From positions 1 to 54,726 of the forward strand of contig JAAWEL010000025.1 in assembly GCA_022794255.1 (NCBI GenBank): DNA of 54,726 bases, given 5' to 3'. Each line of letters begins with the position of its first letter. Position 1 is the stretch's first letter. Position numbers and translations under genes: made by a program. The stretch is from Lachnospiraceae bacterium (GTDB lineage Bacteria > Bacillota > Clostridia > Lachnospirales > Lachnospiraceae). Below, piece by piece: positions 8,491-16,886 of this stretch. A model generated the notes under the pieces. The model saw nothing but the letters and a program-made list of their open reading frames with translations. It was not told the DNA's origin and made no database searches.

Positions 8491-9345
8491 TTACTTGTTG
8501 TCCGGGGCAAACATTACAATTGCATAATCACCCAGTTCATGAGGTACAGGGATGGAGAAATAGATCACGCCCTGGTGCTCATAGCTGAATACCTTTGGCA
8601 AATCCCCCTCAAAGGGAAAGTCAGCATTGGTAAACATCTCCGTGTAATCCTCTAAGCTGATCTTGTTTTTTACATCCATCAGCCCGGCTTTTTTTTCATT
8701 GCTGACATTATAAAATTCGCAGTCACCAGATAGAACATAACCTGCCATAGTGTAGGGATCAGCAAAATGGTCAAAGCCGATATCTGATACGTTGGGGACA
8801 TCAATGGTATTGCTGTACATAATGTTTGTTGGTACAGCATCCCCTTTTTTGGTCAGAGTGCCGGTGTAGAGAACGGTGATGCGGTTACGGTCAGCAGAAA
8901 GGACCTGGCAGTTTACATTGAGGGAATCCTCCTGGTCATTGATTTTCCAAGCGTCCAGCACAGACAGAGCATTTTTCTTTAACAGAGCATCAATCGCAGC
9001 AGCTTTCTGAGAGTCCTCCATATTGACCAGGCTGGGATAGTCAATGGAAACCTTACCGGAGGAGTGGGTGTTTGATTGGGTGGTCATTTTTTTGTTGGTG
9101 ACTTTGTCAGAACCCTGGGTTGCAGAGGCTGCCTCGGCAGTTTCCCTGGCACTGGTTTCTGGCTGGGTTTCGGCAGGCTCTGCAGTGGAAGAGGCCATAG
9201 TCTCAGCAGCCGTGGTATGGGTGCTGGTTAAGTCAATCTTTTCCGGGGATTTTTTACAGCCAGTGACAGAGATGGCGGCCACCAGGATCAGGGGGCAAAG
9301 AATGGCTGATTTATGGAAACGTGTAACTTGGTCAAAATTTATCAT
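8491..9345 (-). CDS. Putative lipoprotein of unknown function
   Basis: With the start at 9345 (GAGGAGGAAT just upstream) the protein has 284 residues and an N-terminal signal ending in the lipobox-like AISVTGCKK, so Cys would be lipidated around residue 30. A longer upstream reading to 9522 has no binding site. Residues 35-95 are Ser/Thr/Ala/Glu-rich and look like a flexible wall-spanning linker (TTAAETMASSTAEPAETQPE). The C-terminal 190 residues form a globular domain with a KVSIDYPSL start and an IYFSIPVPHELGDYAIV end; the layout is reminiscent of DUF3298/DUF4163-type extracellular domains, but I cannot confirm the family. Located outside the membrane by inference. Confidence 0.7.
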   Translation of the reverse strand: MINFDQVTRFHKSAILCPLILVAAISVTGCKKSPEKIDLTSTHTTAAETMASSTAEPAETQPETSARETAEAASATQGSDKVTNKKMTTQSNTHSSGKVSIDYPSLVNMEDSQKAAAIDALLKKNALSVLDAWKINDQEDSLNVNCQVLSADRNRITVLYTGTLTKKGDAVPTNIMYSNTIDVPNVSDIGFDHFADPYTMAGYVLSGDCEFYNVSNEKKAGLMDVKNKISLEDYTEMFTNADFPFEGDLPKVFSYEHQGVIYFSIPVPHELGDYAIVMFAPDNK

Positions 9346-9502
9346 CGGTGATTCCTCCTCATATCTGATTGTGATTAATGCTATTATAAAGGATAAGGAA
9401 GAAAATGGGTAGTAAAAAAATCTTACGGATTTATGGAGAAAGGAAGAAAGCTGAAAAAATGTGCAGAGGGAACCCCGGTCTATCAGGTAAAAGGATATAG
9501 GT

Positions 9503-9545
9503 AAAGCCCTGGAAATTCTCAAAATTTAAGAATTTCCAGGGCTTT
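9503..9545 (-). terminator. Terminator after tRNA-Leu
   Basis: Seventeen-base arms AAAGCCCTGGAAATTCT (9503-9519) and its complement (9529-9545) form a near-perfect stem with a 9-base loop directly downstream of the leftward tRNA gene. The following T tract is short. Confidence 0.7.
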
Positions 9546-9560
9546 TGCCCCTGCCAAGGA

Positions 9561-9643
9561 TGCCGGCAGCCGGACTCGAACCGGCACGAGGTTGCCCCCG
9601 GCAGATTTTGAGTCTGCTGCGTCTGCCATTCCGCCACGCCGGC
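9561..9643 (-). tRNA. tRNA-Leu (anticodon CAA)
   Basis: Read on the minus strand the acceptor arm GCCGGCG pairs with TGCCGGC (one G-T) and is followed by discriminator A; the anticodon arm GCAGA-CTCAAAA-TCTGC gives anticodon CAA, reading UUG. A long variable arm and the T arm GCCGG-TTCGAGT-CCGGC are present, as expected for a class II leucine tRNA. The CCA end is not encoded. A hairpin terminator follows. Confidence 0.95.
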
Positions 9644-9725
9644 TTATCTTTGCAACGACAATATTGTAGCATAAGAGGGAGAATTTGGCAAGCAGTTTTT
9701 TGATGAGATTTCAAAAAATGGTAAT

Positions 9726-10145
9726 TTACATGGGAGTATGGTCAAAATCACACGTGCCGTCCTCATCCAGATCCATGTGCTCATGGGAGGAAGTGCTGTA
9801 AAATTCTTTGCCTACTACATTGTAAGACCTTCTGCTCTCCTCGATGGCCTGGGACAAAAGGCGGCGAACCTCCATAGGCTTTTTGATATTTTTCAAGGCA
9901 ATCTCAGGCGTGGAATCGACCTTTGTTTTCAAAATGATATCACCAGTGCCGAAGATTTTGCCTGCCAAAGTCTGATGGAAGGTTAAATCCACAATGCGGT
10001 AGAGAAGCGTCTCATCAAGGGTTGTGTTTAGAAATCCCTGTTTGATCATGAGGCGATCTTCTTCTATGTAGTAGGTGGTGAAGCTGATTGGGAACCAGAG
10101 ATGATGCTTTTTATCTTTCCATAAATAACCGGTCTGATTTGTCAT
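9726..10145 (-). CDS. PH-domain (bPH2/YdbS-like) protein with an acidic, EF-hand-like tail
   Basis: The 139-residue protein matches the bacterial pleckstrin-homology fold typical of DUF304: a strand-rich core with FTTYYIEEDRLMIKQGFLN, TLDETLLYRIVDLTF, TGDIILKTKVDSTPEIALKNIKKP and a terminal helix VRRLLSQAIEESRR. Unlike YdbS it has no membrane helices. The last 20 residues are different in character: HEHMDLDEDGTCDFDHTP has the D-x-D-x-D-G spacing of calcium-binding loops plus flanking histidines and one cysteine. It lies just downstream of dapL on the same strand (19-base gap) and upstream of tRNA-Leu, so it is probably co-transcribed with dapL. Function unknown; a metal-sensing tail is speculation. 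Confidence 0.75.
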   Translation of the reverse strand: MTNQTGYLWKDKKHHLWFPISFTTYYIEEDRLMIKQGFLNTTLDETLLYRIVDLTFHQTLAGKIFGTGDIILKTKVDSTPEIALKNIKKPMEVRRLLSQAIEESRRSYNVVGKEFYSTSSHEHMDLDEDGTCDFDHTPM

Positions 10146-10164
10146 GTTTTACCTTTCCTTCCTT

Positions 10165-11361
10165 TTAAAATAGTTTGTTAAAACGTTCCATAGCCTCGGC
10201 AGTATTTTCTTGGGTTCCAAAGGCTGTCAGGCGGAAGTAGCGGGTGCCGTTTTTGCCAAAACCTGAGCCAGGGGTACCAACGATCTGGGCATTGCTTAAC
10301 AGGTAATCAAAGAAATCCCAGGACTCCATATTATTTGGACATTCAAACCAGATATAGGGGGAGTGAATGCCGCCAAAAAACGGGATATTTTTTCTGGTGA
10401 GAGTATCGGCTATCATCCGGGCGTTTTTCTGATAGTATCGGATATTATCCTGGCATTGTCTCATGCCTTCCGGGGAGAATGCGGCCTGGGCACCCTTTTG
10501 GATAATATAAGAGGTGCCGTTAAATTTGGTAGACTGACGGCGGTTCCACATAGCGTGAAGAGACATATTCCTGCCATCAGAGGCAGCAAAAACCAGCTCC
10601 TTTGGAACGACAGTATAGCCGCAGCGGGTGCCGGTAAAACCTGCTGTCTTGGAGAGGGAGCAAAATTCAATGGCGCACCGTTTGGCACCCTCAATGGCAT
10701 AGATGCTGCGGGGAAGCGCAGGATCCGTAATAAAAGCTTCATAGGCCGAGTCAAACAGAATAACGGCCTGATTGGTCAGGGCGTAATCGACCCACTCCTT
10801 AAGCTGCTGCCGGTTATAGACTGCTCCAGTGGGATTGTTGGGGGAGCACAGATAAATAATATCTGCGTGGATGTTTTTGTCCGGCATGGGAAGAAACTGA
10901 TTGTCTGCATCGCCGGATAAGTAGGTGATCTTTTTTCCGCTCATTAGGTTGGAATCCACATAGACGGGATAAACTGGGTCAGGGATGAGGATCACATTGT
11001 CCATATCAAACAGCTCGGAGATATTGCCTGTATCACTTTTAGCTCCATCAGAGACAAAAATATCTCCTGCATCCACAGAAATTCCGTTTTTGGCATAATA
11101 AGCGCTGATGGCATTCCGAAGAAAATCGTACCCCTGTTCCGGGCCATAGCCTTTAAATGTGTCTGGGGAGGCCATGGCATCAACCCCTAAGTGAAGGCCC
11201 TGGATGATATGGCTGCCTAAGGGCATAGTCACATCACCAATGCCTAAGCGGATGATCTTTTTGTCCGGATTGGCCAGCGCGTAGTCAGCGACACGGTGGG
11301 CAATCTCAGAGAATAAATAGCTTTCCTTTAGATTTTGGTAGTTTTGGTTTAATTTTGGCAT
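10165..11361 (-). CDS. dapL: LL-diaminopimelate aminotransferase
   Basis: PLP enzyme that turns tetrahydrodipicolinate directly into LL-diaminopimelate, bypassing the succinylase or acetylase routes to lysine and peptidoglycan. The start is placed at MPKLNQNYQNLKESYLF, the family's typical N-terminus, with AAAGGA upstream; this gives 398 residues. An ATG 33 bases further upstream would add 11 untypical residues. Class I aminotransferase motifs follow: IRLGIGDVTMPL, the YLCSPNNPTGAVY cofactor segment, LFDSAYEAFI and the Schiff-base lysine in FCSLSKTAGFTGTR. The IGDVTMPLG region and the SDGAKSD motif are typical of DapL rather than AspC. It has a strong promoter of its own. Confidence 0.95.
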   Translation of the reverse strand: MPKLNQNYQNLKESYLFSEIAHRVADYALANPDKKIIRLGIGDVTMPLGSHIIQGLHLGVDAMASPDTFKGYGPEQGYDFLRNAISAYYAKNGISVDAGDIFVSDGAKSDTGNISELFDMDNVILIPDPVYPVYVDSNLMSGKKITYLSGDADNQFLPMPDKNIHADIIYLCSPNNPTGAVYNRQQLKEWVDYALTNQAVILFDSAYEAFITDPALPRSIYAIEGAKRCAIEFCSLSKTAGFTGTRCGYTVVPKELVFAASDGRNMSLHAMWNRRQSTKFNGTSYIIQKGAQAAFSPEGMRQCQDNIRYYQKNARMIADTLTRKNIPFFGGIHSPYIWFECPNNMESWDFFDYLLSNAQIVGTPGSGFGKNGTRYFRLTAFGTQENTAEAMERFNKLF

Positions 11362-11456
11362 AAGGTATTCCTTTCTGTGCTGGAAATATTCCAAAGACGT
11401 GAATGGGGGACGGCTTAGGAATTTTGGCGCTTATGTAATGGTTTGGATTATGGTTG

Positions 11457-11485
11457 ATTCTATCAGAGAATGGGGGGATAGTCAA
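11457..11485 (-). promoter_or_regulatory. Promoter of dapL
   Basis: Minus-strand TTGACT (11480-11485), 17-base spacer and TAGAAT (11457-11462). The transcript leader before dapL would be about 90 bases; it shows no lysine-riboswitch-like structure. Confidence 0.75.
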
Positions 11486-11620
11486 GGGTGGTAAAAGAGC
11501 CAAGCCGGATTCTGGTTTGGATTGTTAATTGCTGCCATCCCAATGCACTGATGAGGTTAAAGGAATATCGGATAAATTATGACTCAGAAGCCATTAAAAG
11601 ACTTGGGAGGAACTGATGTA

Positions 11621-11660
11621 AAAACCGGTACGGCTGTAATTGCGTTTGTGCTGGTTTTTT
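11621..11660 (+). terminator. Orphan terminator-like hairpin
   Basis: AAAACCGGTAC (11621-11631) pairs over all 11 positions, including G-T wobbles, with GTGCTGGTTTT (11648-11658), and six T follow. No rightward gene precedes it, because dapL runs leftward; the next rightward promoter starts after it. Confidence 0.65.
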
Positions 11661-11691
11661 GTTCTGAATTTTTTGTTTCACAGGAAAATCC

Positions 11692-11720
11692 TTGAATCCC
11701 GGATAGCAACTGTGTATAAT
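11692..11720 (+). promoter_or_regulatory. Promoter of the zinc-finger protein gene (and possibly polA)
   Basis: TTGAAT (11692-11697), 17-base spacer, perfect TATAAT (11715-11720), 45 bases before the start codon. Confidence 0.82.
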
Positions 11721-11765
11721 AAAGGTTAAAAGGATTTTGGCAGTTGCCGGGAAGGAAGTGAGGAT

Positions 11766-12119
11766 ATGCTGACCTGCAGGGAAGTGGAAAAGATGGTAAT
11801 GCCCTATATTGATGAAGGGCTAGGGGAGGAAGAGCTGGATGAGTTTCTGGAGCATATCCAGGACTGTGATTCCTGCCGGGAGGAGTTAGAGATCTACTAT
11901 ACGGTTTCCGTGGGACTTCGGCAGCTGGATCTGGGCACAGGGATTTTTGACATCACAGGAGCCCTGGAGGAGAGCCTGGATTTGGCTTGGCTGAAAGTGC
12001 GGGCCGCCCGTTTGAGAAGAGTGATCCGGTATGCTGTGGAGACTCTCTGCACCACAGGGGTTTTGGTTGTGTTGGTGCTTCAGCTGAGAATCTGGCAGCA
12101 GACCGGGCTTTTGAGATAA
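11766..12119 (+). CDS. Zinc-finger (zf-HC2) anti-sigma-factor-like membrane protein
   Basis: The 117-residue protein starts with the zf-HC2 pattern found in zinc-binding anti-sigma factors: Cys4, then His30-x3-Cys34-x2-Cys37 (HIQDCDSCREEL). A single hydrophobic stretch near residues 92-108 (TLCTTGVLVVLVLQL) suggests a C-terminal membrane anchor with almost no extracytoplasmic part. In the classical arrangement the partner ECF sigma gene lies immediately upstream, but here the upstream gene is dapL on the other strand and polA follows 97 bases later, so no partner is seen. The gene has a strong promoter. Role inferred from the fold: a membrane-attached zinc-finger regulator, target unknown. 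Confidence 0.75.
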   Translation: MLTCREVEKMVMPYIDEGLGEEELDEFLEHIQDCDSCREELEIYYTVSVGLRQLDLGTGIFDITGALEESLDLAWLKVRAARLRRVIRYAVETLCTTGVLVVLVLQLRIWQQTGLLR

Positions 12120-12216
12120 GAGGCCGACACAGCGACAGAAGAATGTCACCCTTAAACGGCTGTACAGCAGTTCGTCTGGGGAATGGGAAATAATCGTTCA
12201 AAACAAGGAGATTGTA

Positions 12217-14865
12217 ATGGAAAAACTGGTATTAATTGACGGTCACAGCATTTTAAACAGGGCATTTTACGGCGTGCCGGAGCTGACTAATTATGAGGGA
12301 CTCCACACCAATGGGGTGTATGGGTTCCTCAATATTATGTTTAAGATTCTTGAGGAGGAAAAGGCAGATCATCTGGCAGTGGCCTTTGACCTTCATGAGC
12401 CTACCTTCCGTCATAAGATGTATCCAGAATATAAAGGTACCCGAAAGCCCATGCCAGAGGAACTTCGGGAACAGGTGCCTTTAATGAAAGAGGTACTCTC
12501 TGCCATGGAGATTCCAATTATGACCGTGGCTGGCTATGAGGCGGATGATATTTTAGGAACTCTGGCTAAAAGGATAGCCGGGGATGAAGTGGAGGTCTCT
12601 GTCATATCCGGAGACCGGGATCTTTTGCAGTTGGCAGACACCCACATCAAGATACGGATCCCCAAGACAAACCGAAACGGCACGGAGGTAAAAGACTATT
12701 ATCCGGAGGATGTAAAGCGGGAGTACCAAGTGACACCTCTGGAATTTATTGATGTAAAAGCGCTTATGGGGGATGCCTCGGATAATATTCCCGGAGTGCC
12801 GTCTATCGGCGAAAAGACAGCCACCAGCCTGATTGTCACATATGGGAGTATTGAAAATGCCTATGCCCATTTAGAGGAGATCCGTCCGCCCCGGGCGAAG
12901 AAGGCTTTGGAGGAGCATTATGATATGGCTGTGATGAGTAAACAGCTGGCTACCATCTGTCTGGATTGCCCCATTGAATTTTCTTATGAGAATGCCAAGG
13001 TGGAGAATCTTTATACACCAGCTGCCTACCAGTATATGAAGCGTCTTGGCTTTAAGTCCTTTTTGTCCCGGTTTGATGAACAGCAGAGAAACAGTTGTTC
13101 TGTGGAAGATCATTTCTGGCTGGTGGAGGAGTACGCCGGAGTGGAGCAGATCTTTGAGAAGGCGGAAAAAGCAGAGCGGACGGGCTTCCAGCTGATTACC
13201 GGGCCGGAAGGAATCGAGGGTCTGGGGATTTGCTTTGGTGAGGAGGAGTGTTATGGCGTGCCGGTTTCCGGTTTTGTTACAGGGGCTTATCTTTGCGACA
13301 AGCTGGAAGCCCTTTTGGGGCACTTGGGGGAAGGGGAAAGCAGGGCATCTGTTTTGGATCTGAAATCTCAGCTGAAATATTTAAATCTGGACTACGACAG
13401 TCCGGTGTTAGATGCAGGGGTTGCCGGATATCTCTTAAATCCTTTGAAGGACACATATGATTATGAGGATCTGGCCAGGGATTATCTGGAACTGGCGGTT
13501 CCCTCACGGACGGATCTGCTGGGAAAGGGAAGGCTGGGGGAAGCTTTGGCCCGGGGAGAAGAAAGCGCGATCACCTGTGCCTGTTATATGGGATACATTG
13601 CCTGGAAGTCTATGCCTGTTCTGATAGAGAAATTAAAGGCACAGCAAATGTATGAACTGTTTTGTAACATGGAGATGCCGTTGATTTACAGCCTTTATCA
13701 TATGGAAAAAGCCGGAATCCGGGTGGATAAGGAGCAGTTGAAAGCATACGGGGAAAATCTGAAGGAAAAGATCTGTAAGCTGGAGCAGGAGATCTATGAT
13801 CTGGCAGGGGAACAATTTAATATTAATTCTCCCAAGCAGCTGGGGGAGGTGCTGTTTGATCATATGAAGCTTCCTCATGGGAAAAAGACAAAGACAGGCT
13901 ACTCCACAGCAGCGGATGTATTGGAAAAGCTGGCTTGTGATTATCCTCTGGTGCAGAAGATCCTGGATTACCGGCAGCTGACAAAACTGAATTCCACTTA
14001 TGCGGAAGGGCTGGCTGTCTATATTGGCGAGGATGGAAGGATTCATGGGAAGTTCAATCAGACCATCACAGCCACCGGAAGGATCAGCAGCACAGAGCCC
14101 AATCTGCAGAACATTCCGGTGCGGATGGAACTTGGCAGGGCTATCCGCAAGGTGTTTGTGCCGGAAGAGGGCTGTGTTTTTGTGGATGCAGATTACTCAC
14201 AGGTCGAGCTGCGGATCCTGGCTCACATGTCCGGGGATGAAAGACTGATTCAGGCATATGGGGAGGCCCAGGATATCCATGCCATCACTGCATCGGAGGT
14301 GTTCCACACGCCTCTTGATCAGGTGACTCCTCTTCAGAGGCGCAATGCCAAGGCGGTGAATTTTGGGATTGTTTATGGAATCAGTGCTTTTGGGCTCAGT
14401 GAAGATTTAAGCATTTCCAGGCAGGAAGCTTTGGAATATATTAATAAATATTTTGAGACCTATCCAGGTGTGAAAGTGTTTTTAGACAAGCAGGTGGCAG
14501 ATGGAAAGGAACAGGGATTTGTCACCACCATGTCTGGCAGAAGGCGTCCGGTGCCGGAGTTAAAATCAGGGAATTTCATGCAGCGCTCCTTTGGAGAACG
14601 GGTTGCCATGAATTCCCCCATTCAGGGCTCAGCAGCAGATATTATGAAGCTGGCTATGATCGGGGTGGATCAGGAGCTGGAAAGAAGAAACCTGCGATCC
14701 CGGATCGTGTTGCAGATTCATGACGAGCTCTTGGTGGAGGCGCCAAAGGCGGAGGCAGAGGAGGTGGTGGAGATATTAGAGGAAAAGATGAAGCATGCCG
14801 CCTCCTTGCGGGTTGCCTTAGAGGTGGAGGCAACCCTGGGAGAGAGCTGGTTTGATGCAAAGTAA
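12217..14865 (+). CDS. polA: DNA polymerase I
   Basis: Family A polymerase for Okazaki-fragment maturation and repair. At 882 residues it has three parts. Residues 1-290 form the 5'-3' flap exonuclease (LIDGHSILNRAFYG, GYEADDILGTLA, ISGDRDLLQL, GDASDNIPGVPSIGEKTA). The middle domain, about 300-470, sits where the 3'-5' proofreading exonuclease would be but lacks its acidic DxE motif, as in Bacillus-type and Thermus enzymes, so proofreading is probably absent. The polymerase domain has motif A with Asp657 (DADYSQVELR), the O-helix RRNAKAVNFGIVYG, and motif C HDELLVEAP (about 835). The binding site AAGGAGA lies before the ATG. In the window it stands between the zinc-finger gene and the converging sfsA. 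Confidence 0.97.
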   Translation: MEKLVLIDGHSILNRAFYGVPELTNYEGLHTNGVYGFLNIMFKILEEEKADHLAVAFDLHEPTFRHKMYPEYKGTRKPMPEELREQVPLMKEVLSAMEIPIMTVAGYEADDILGTLAKRIAGDEVEVSVISGDRDLLQLADTHIKIRIPKTNRNGTEVKDYYPEDVKREYQVTPLEFIDVKALMGDASDNIPGVPSIGEKTATSLIVTYGSIENAYAHLEEIRPPRAKKALEEHYDMAVMSKQLATICLDCPIEFSYENAKVENLYTPAAYQYMKRLGFKSFLSRFDEQQRNSCSVEDHFWLVEEYAGVEQIFEKAEKAERTGFQLITGPEGIEGLGICFGEEECYGVPVSGFVTGAYLCDKLEALLGHLGEGESRASVLDLKSQLKYLNLDYDSPVLDAGVAGYLLNPLKDTYDYEDLARDYLELAVPSRTDLLGKGRLGEALARGEESAITCACYMGYIAWKSMPVLIEKLKAQQMYELFCNMEMPLIYSLYHMEKAGIRVDKEQLKAYGENLKEKICKLEQEIYDLAGEQFNINSPKQLGEVLFDHMKLPHGKKTKTGYSTAADVLEKLACDYPLVQKILDYRQLTKLNSTYAEGLAVYIGEDGRIHGKFNQTITATGRISSTEPNLQNIPVRMELGRAIRKVFVPEEGCVFVDADYSQVELRILAHMSGDERLIQAYGEAQDIHAITASEVFHTPLDQVTPLQRRNAKAVNFGIVYGISAFGLSEDLSISRQEALEYINKYFETYPGVKVFLDKQVADGKEQGFVTTMSGRRRPVPELKSGNFMQRSFGERVAMNSPIQGSAADIMKLAMIGVDQELERRNLRSRIVLQIHDELLVEAPKAEAEEVVEILEEKMKHAASLRVALEVEATLGESWFDAK

Positions 14866-14927
14866 GGCTTAACTGCTGAGGAGAAGGGCATTGTGGGACA
14901 GTTCGTTCCAGGGATTTCAAAAAATTG

Positions 14928-15659
14928 TCACAAAGCAGCAGGAAGGCGGACCGGGACCGGGGCATCGATGGCCAAAGTGTCAGAGGTGACAATACAATCC
15001 CGGGCAAGGACGGTGACACCGTGGGCGGCAGCATGAGAGAGTGCTTTCCCAAACGCAGGATGAGTGATGCTGTTTGGCTCAAAAAAGGAAATCTTTTTCA
15101 TGGCAATCACAAACAGGACATAGCACAGATATCCATCCTTTGCTGCTGCTTCCAGCTCCTGTAAATGTTTTACACCCCTTTGGGTAGGAGCATCAGGAAA
15201 ACGTGCAATGCCATTTTCTTCCAGAGTGACTCCCTTTACCTCCATAAAAGCAGGGGTGCCGTTTTGCAAAAAGGACAGATCAAAACGGGAAGTGTGATAG
15301 ACCACCTCCCGGCGCAGGTCTGTCAGAACCGGATGAGGAGAACCGGGAAGAGGAATTTGTCCCTGAGAAAGCCATTCCCAAGCCACCTGGTTGGGTGCCT
15401 GAGAGTCCAGATTAATAAGCCGGGTGCCAGAAGCTGTCTTTTTGTGGACAGCGATCAGGGAATACTCTGTCTTTCTTCCAAGTGCTGCAGCATCAGGATG
15501 AAACTGCAGAAGAACCGAGGCACCGGGCAGGAGAAGTTCCCGGCAGCGGCCGGTATTTTTTACATGGCAGGTCACCTTCTTTCCGTTTAGATCTGCATAG
15601 GCAATGAAACGGTTGGGGCGTTCTAAAAAAATTGCGGAGATTATATGCTCATATTTCAT
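14928..15659 (-). CDS. sfsA: SfsA family DNA/RNA nuclease
   Basis: Known as sugar fermentation stimulation protein; family members carry a PD-(D/E)xK-type nuclease fold with nucleic-acid binding at the N-terminus. The 243-residue protein has the N-terminal OB-like part (RFIAYADLNGKKVTCHVKNTG, in the place of the usual HCPNTG motif) and the nuclease core FMEVKGVTLEENGIARFPDAPTQRG (in two stretches): the acidic FMEVK and the RGVKHLQEL helix are intact. The RBS AAAGGAG lies 8 bases before the ATG. It converges on polA and is divergent from the GNAT-DUF523 gene. Confidence 0.9.
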   Translation of the reverse strand: MKYEHIISAIFLERPNRFIAYADLNGKKVTCHVKNTGRCRELLLPGASVLLQFHPDAAALGRKTEYSLIAVHKKTASGTRLINLDSQAPNQVAWEWLSQGQIPLPGSPHPVLTDLRREVVYHTSRFDLSFLQNGTPAFMEVKGVTLEENGIARFPDAPTQRGVKHLQELEAAAKDGYLCYVLFVIAMKKISFFEPNSITHPAFGKALSHAAAHGVTVLARDCIVTSDTLAIDAPVPVRLPAAL

Positions 15660-15778
15660 GGGGATGCTCCTTTAATATTTGTCGCATGGGATGCTCTGAA
15701 TCGAGAAAATTCTGACAGATTTTTTTCCACATGTCAAGTGCGACTTTTTAAGAATGGATCAAAAGGGAAAGGAGAAAA

Positions 15779-16783
15779 ATGAAAGAAGAATTTATAATCC
15801 GCCGCGGAGTCTTTGCGGATGTGAAGGAAATCGCAGAAGTAATGGAACTGACACAGCGTACAATGGAAAACCCAGAATGGTTTGTGGCAGACGACTATTC
15901 CTGGATTGAAAGCCATATAGAGAAGCAGGGCTTTACCATGGTGGCAGAGATAAAAACAGAACAGGGCTTAAAAGAAATTGCTGCTTTTTTCATCATAGCA
16001 TTTCCGGACATGGATAAAAAAAATCTGGGAAAAGAGATTCATCTGACAGCCGGCCAGCTTGCTTTGGTGGCACACATGGATTCGGTCTGTGTGCGCCCCC
16101 AGTATCGGGGAAATCATCTTCAGGGAAGGCTTTTGGAGGCAGCGGAGCGAGAGCTTCTTTGCTTTCCTCATCAGTATTTTTTATGTACGGTTCATCCGGA
16201 CAATCATGCAAGCCTTGGGACAATGCTCAGTCATGGCTATGTGATTGTGGCCACAAAGGACAGTTACTATGGAAGGATCCGCCATATTTTGTACAAAAAG
16301 AAAGAGCAAAAATCTTTTCGAAAGCCGAATATCCTGGTGAGCGCGTGTCTTTTAGGCGTTCATTGCCGGTATAATGAAAAAGGTGTGGTGGAGGATAAAG
16401 TACCTGTATGGATGGATCAAGCCAATCTGATTCCAGTGTGTCCTGAGCTTTTAGGCGGGCTGCCAACTCCCAGAGAGCCAGCGGAGCGGGTAGGAGAGCA
16501 GGTGATTACAGTAAATGGAAAAGACGTGACTAGGGAATACAAAAGGGGGGCAGAGGAGACGCTGGCTTTAGCGAAGCTTTTCGGATGCCGGTGTGCCGTT
16601 TTAAAAGAGAGGAGCCCTTCCTGCGGAAATGGTTTTATCTATGATGGAACGCATTCGGGAAGACTGACAGAAGGGGATGGAGTGACAGCGGAGCTTTTAA
16701 AGAATAATGGAATTTTGGTATTTGGCGAGAGTGAGGCAGAACACAACATCATGGTATTTTTGGAAAATGAGAACAAAATGTAA
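15779..16783 (+). CDS. GNAT acetyltransferase fused to a DUF523 (TudS-like) domain
   Basis: The 334-residue protein has two recognisable domains. Residues 1-172 are a GNAT N-acetyltransferase: FIIRRGVFADVKEIAEVM, then the acetyl-CoA strand and loop MDSVCVRPQYRGNHLQGRLL, and the LGTMLSHGYVIV end. Residues 183-328 are DUF523: ILVSACLLGVHCRYNEKG, IPVCPELLGGLPTPREPAE, AVLKERSPSCGNGFIYDG. Cys190, Cys221 and Cys282 occupy the positions of the cysteines that hold the [4Fe-4S] cluster in TudS, a DUF523 thiouracil desulfidase. The junction is a short basic linker (KKKEQKSFRK) with no frameshift or internal start. DUF523 normally occurs alone at about 150 residues. Acetyl-acceptor and DUF523 substrate here are unknown. 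Confidence 0.88.
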   Translation: MKEEFIIRRGVFADVKEIAEVMELTQRTMENPEWFVADDYSWIESHIEKQGFTMVAEIKTEQGLKEIAAFFIIAFPDMDKKNLGKEIHLTAGQLALVAHMDSVCVRPQYRGNHLQGRLLEAAERELLCFPHQYFLCTVHPDNHASLGTMLSHGYVIVATKDSYYGRIRHILYKKKEQKSFRKPNILVSACLLGVHCRYNEKGVVEDKVPVWMDQANLIPVCPELLGGLPTPREPAERVGEQVITVNGKDVTREYKRGAEETLALAKLFGCRCAVLKERSPSCGNGFIYDGTHSGRLTEGDGVTAELLKNNGILVFGESEAEHNIMVFLENENKM

Positions 16784-16886
16784 GATTTTGTGGATGACCG
16801 ATAGAATTTGTGTTATACTGGGAACGCCCGGCGGTTTCGGGTGATTTTGCAGGCTTGAGGAAAAGATACAAGGAAGGAATATAAAT

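Larger units (their letters stand above)
11395..11765. other. Intergenic region between dapL and the zinc-finger gene
   Basis: This 371-base gap holds the leftward dapL promoter, an isolated terminator-like hairpin (11621-11660) and the rightward promoter at 11692-11720. No open frame with a binding site was seen in 11486-11620. Confidence 0.7.

Noticed and set aside
11362..11480. Possible lysine riboswitch in front of dapL
   Set aside because: The leader after the promoter is only about 90 bases and lacks the multi-helix pattern of the lysine riboswitch.
607..15689. Shared TTGTCGCATGG before luxS (607-617) and near sfsA (15679-15689)
   Set aside because: An 11-base match is expected many times by chance in a window of this length, and the surrounding bases do not align well.
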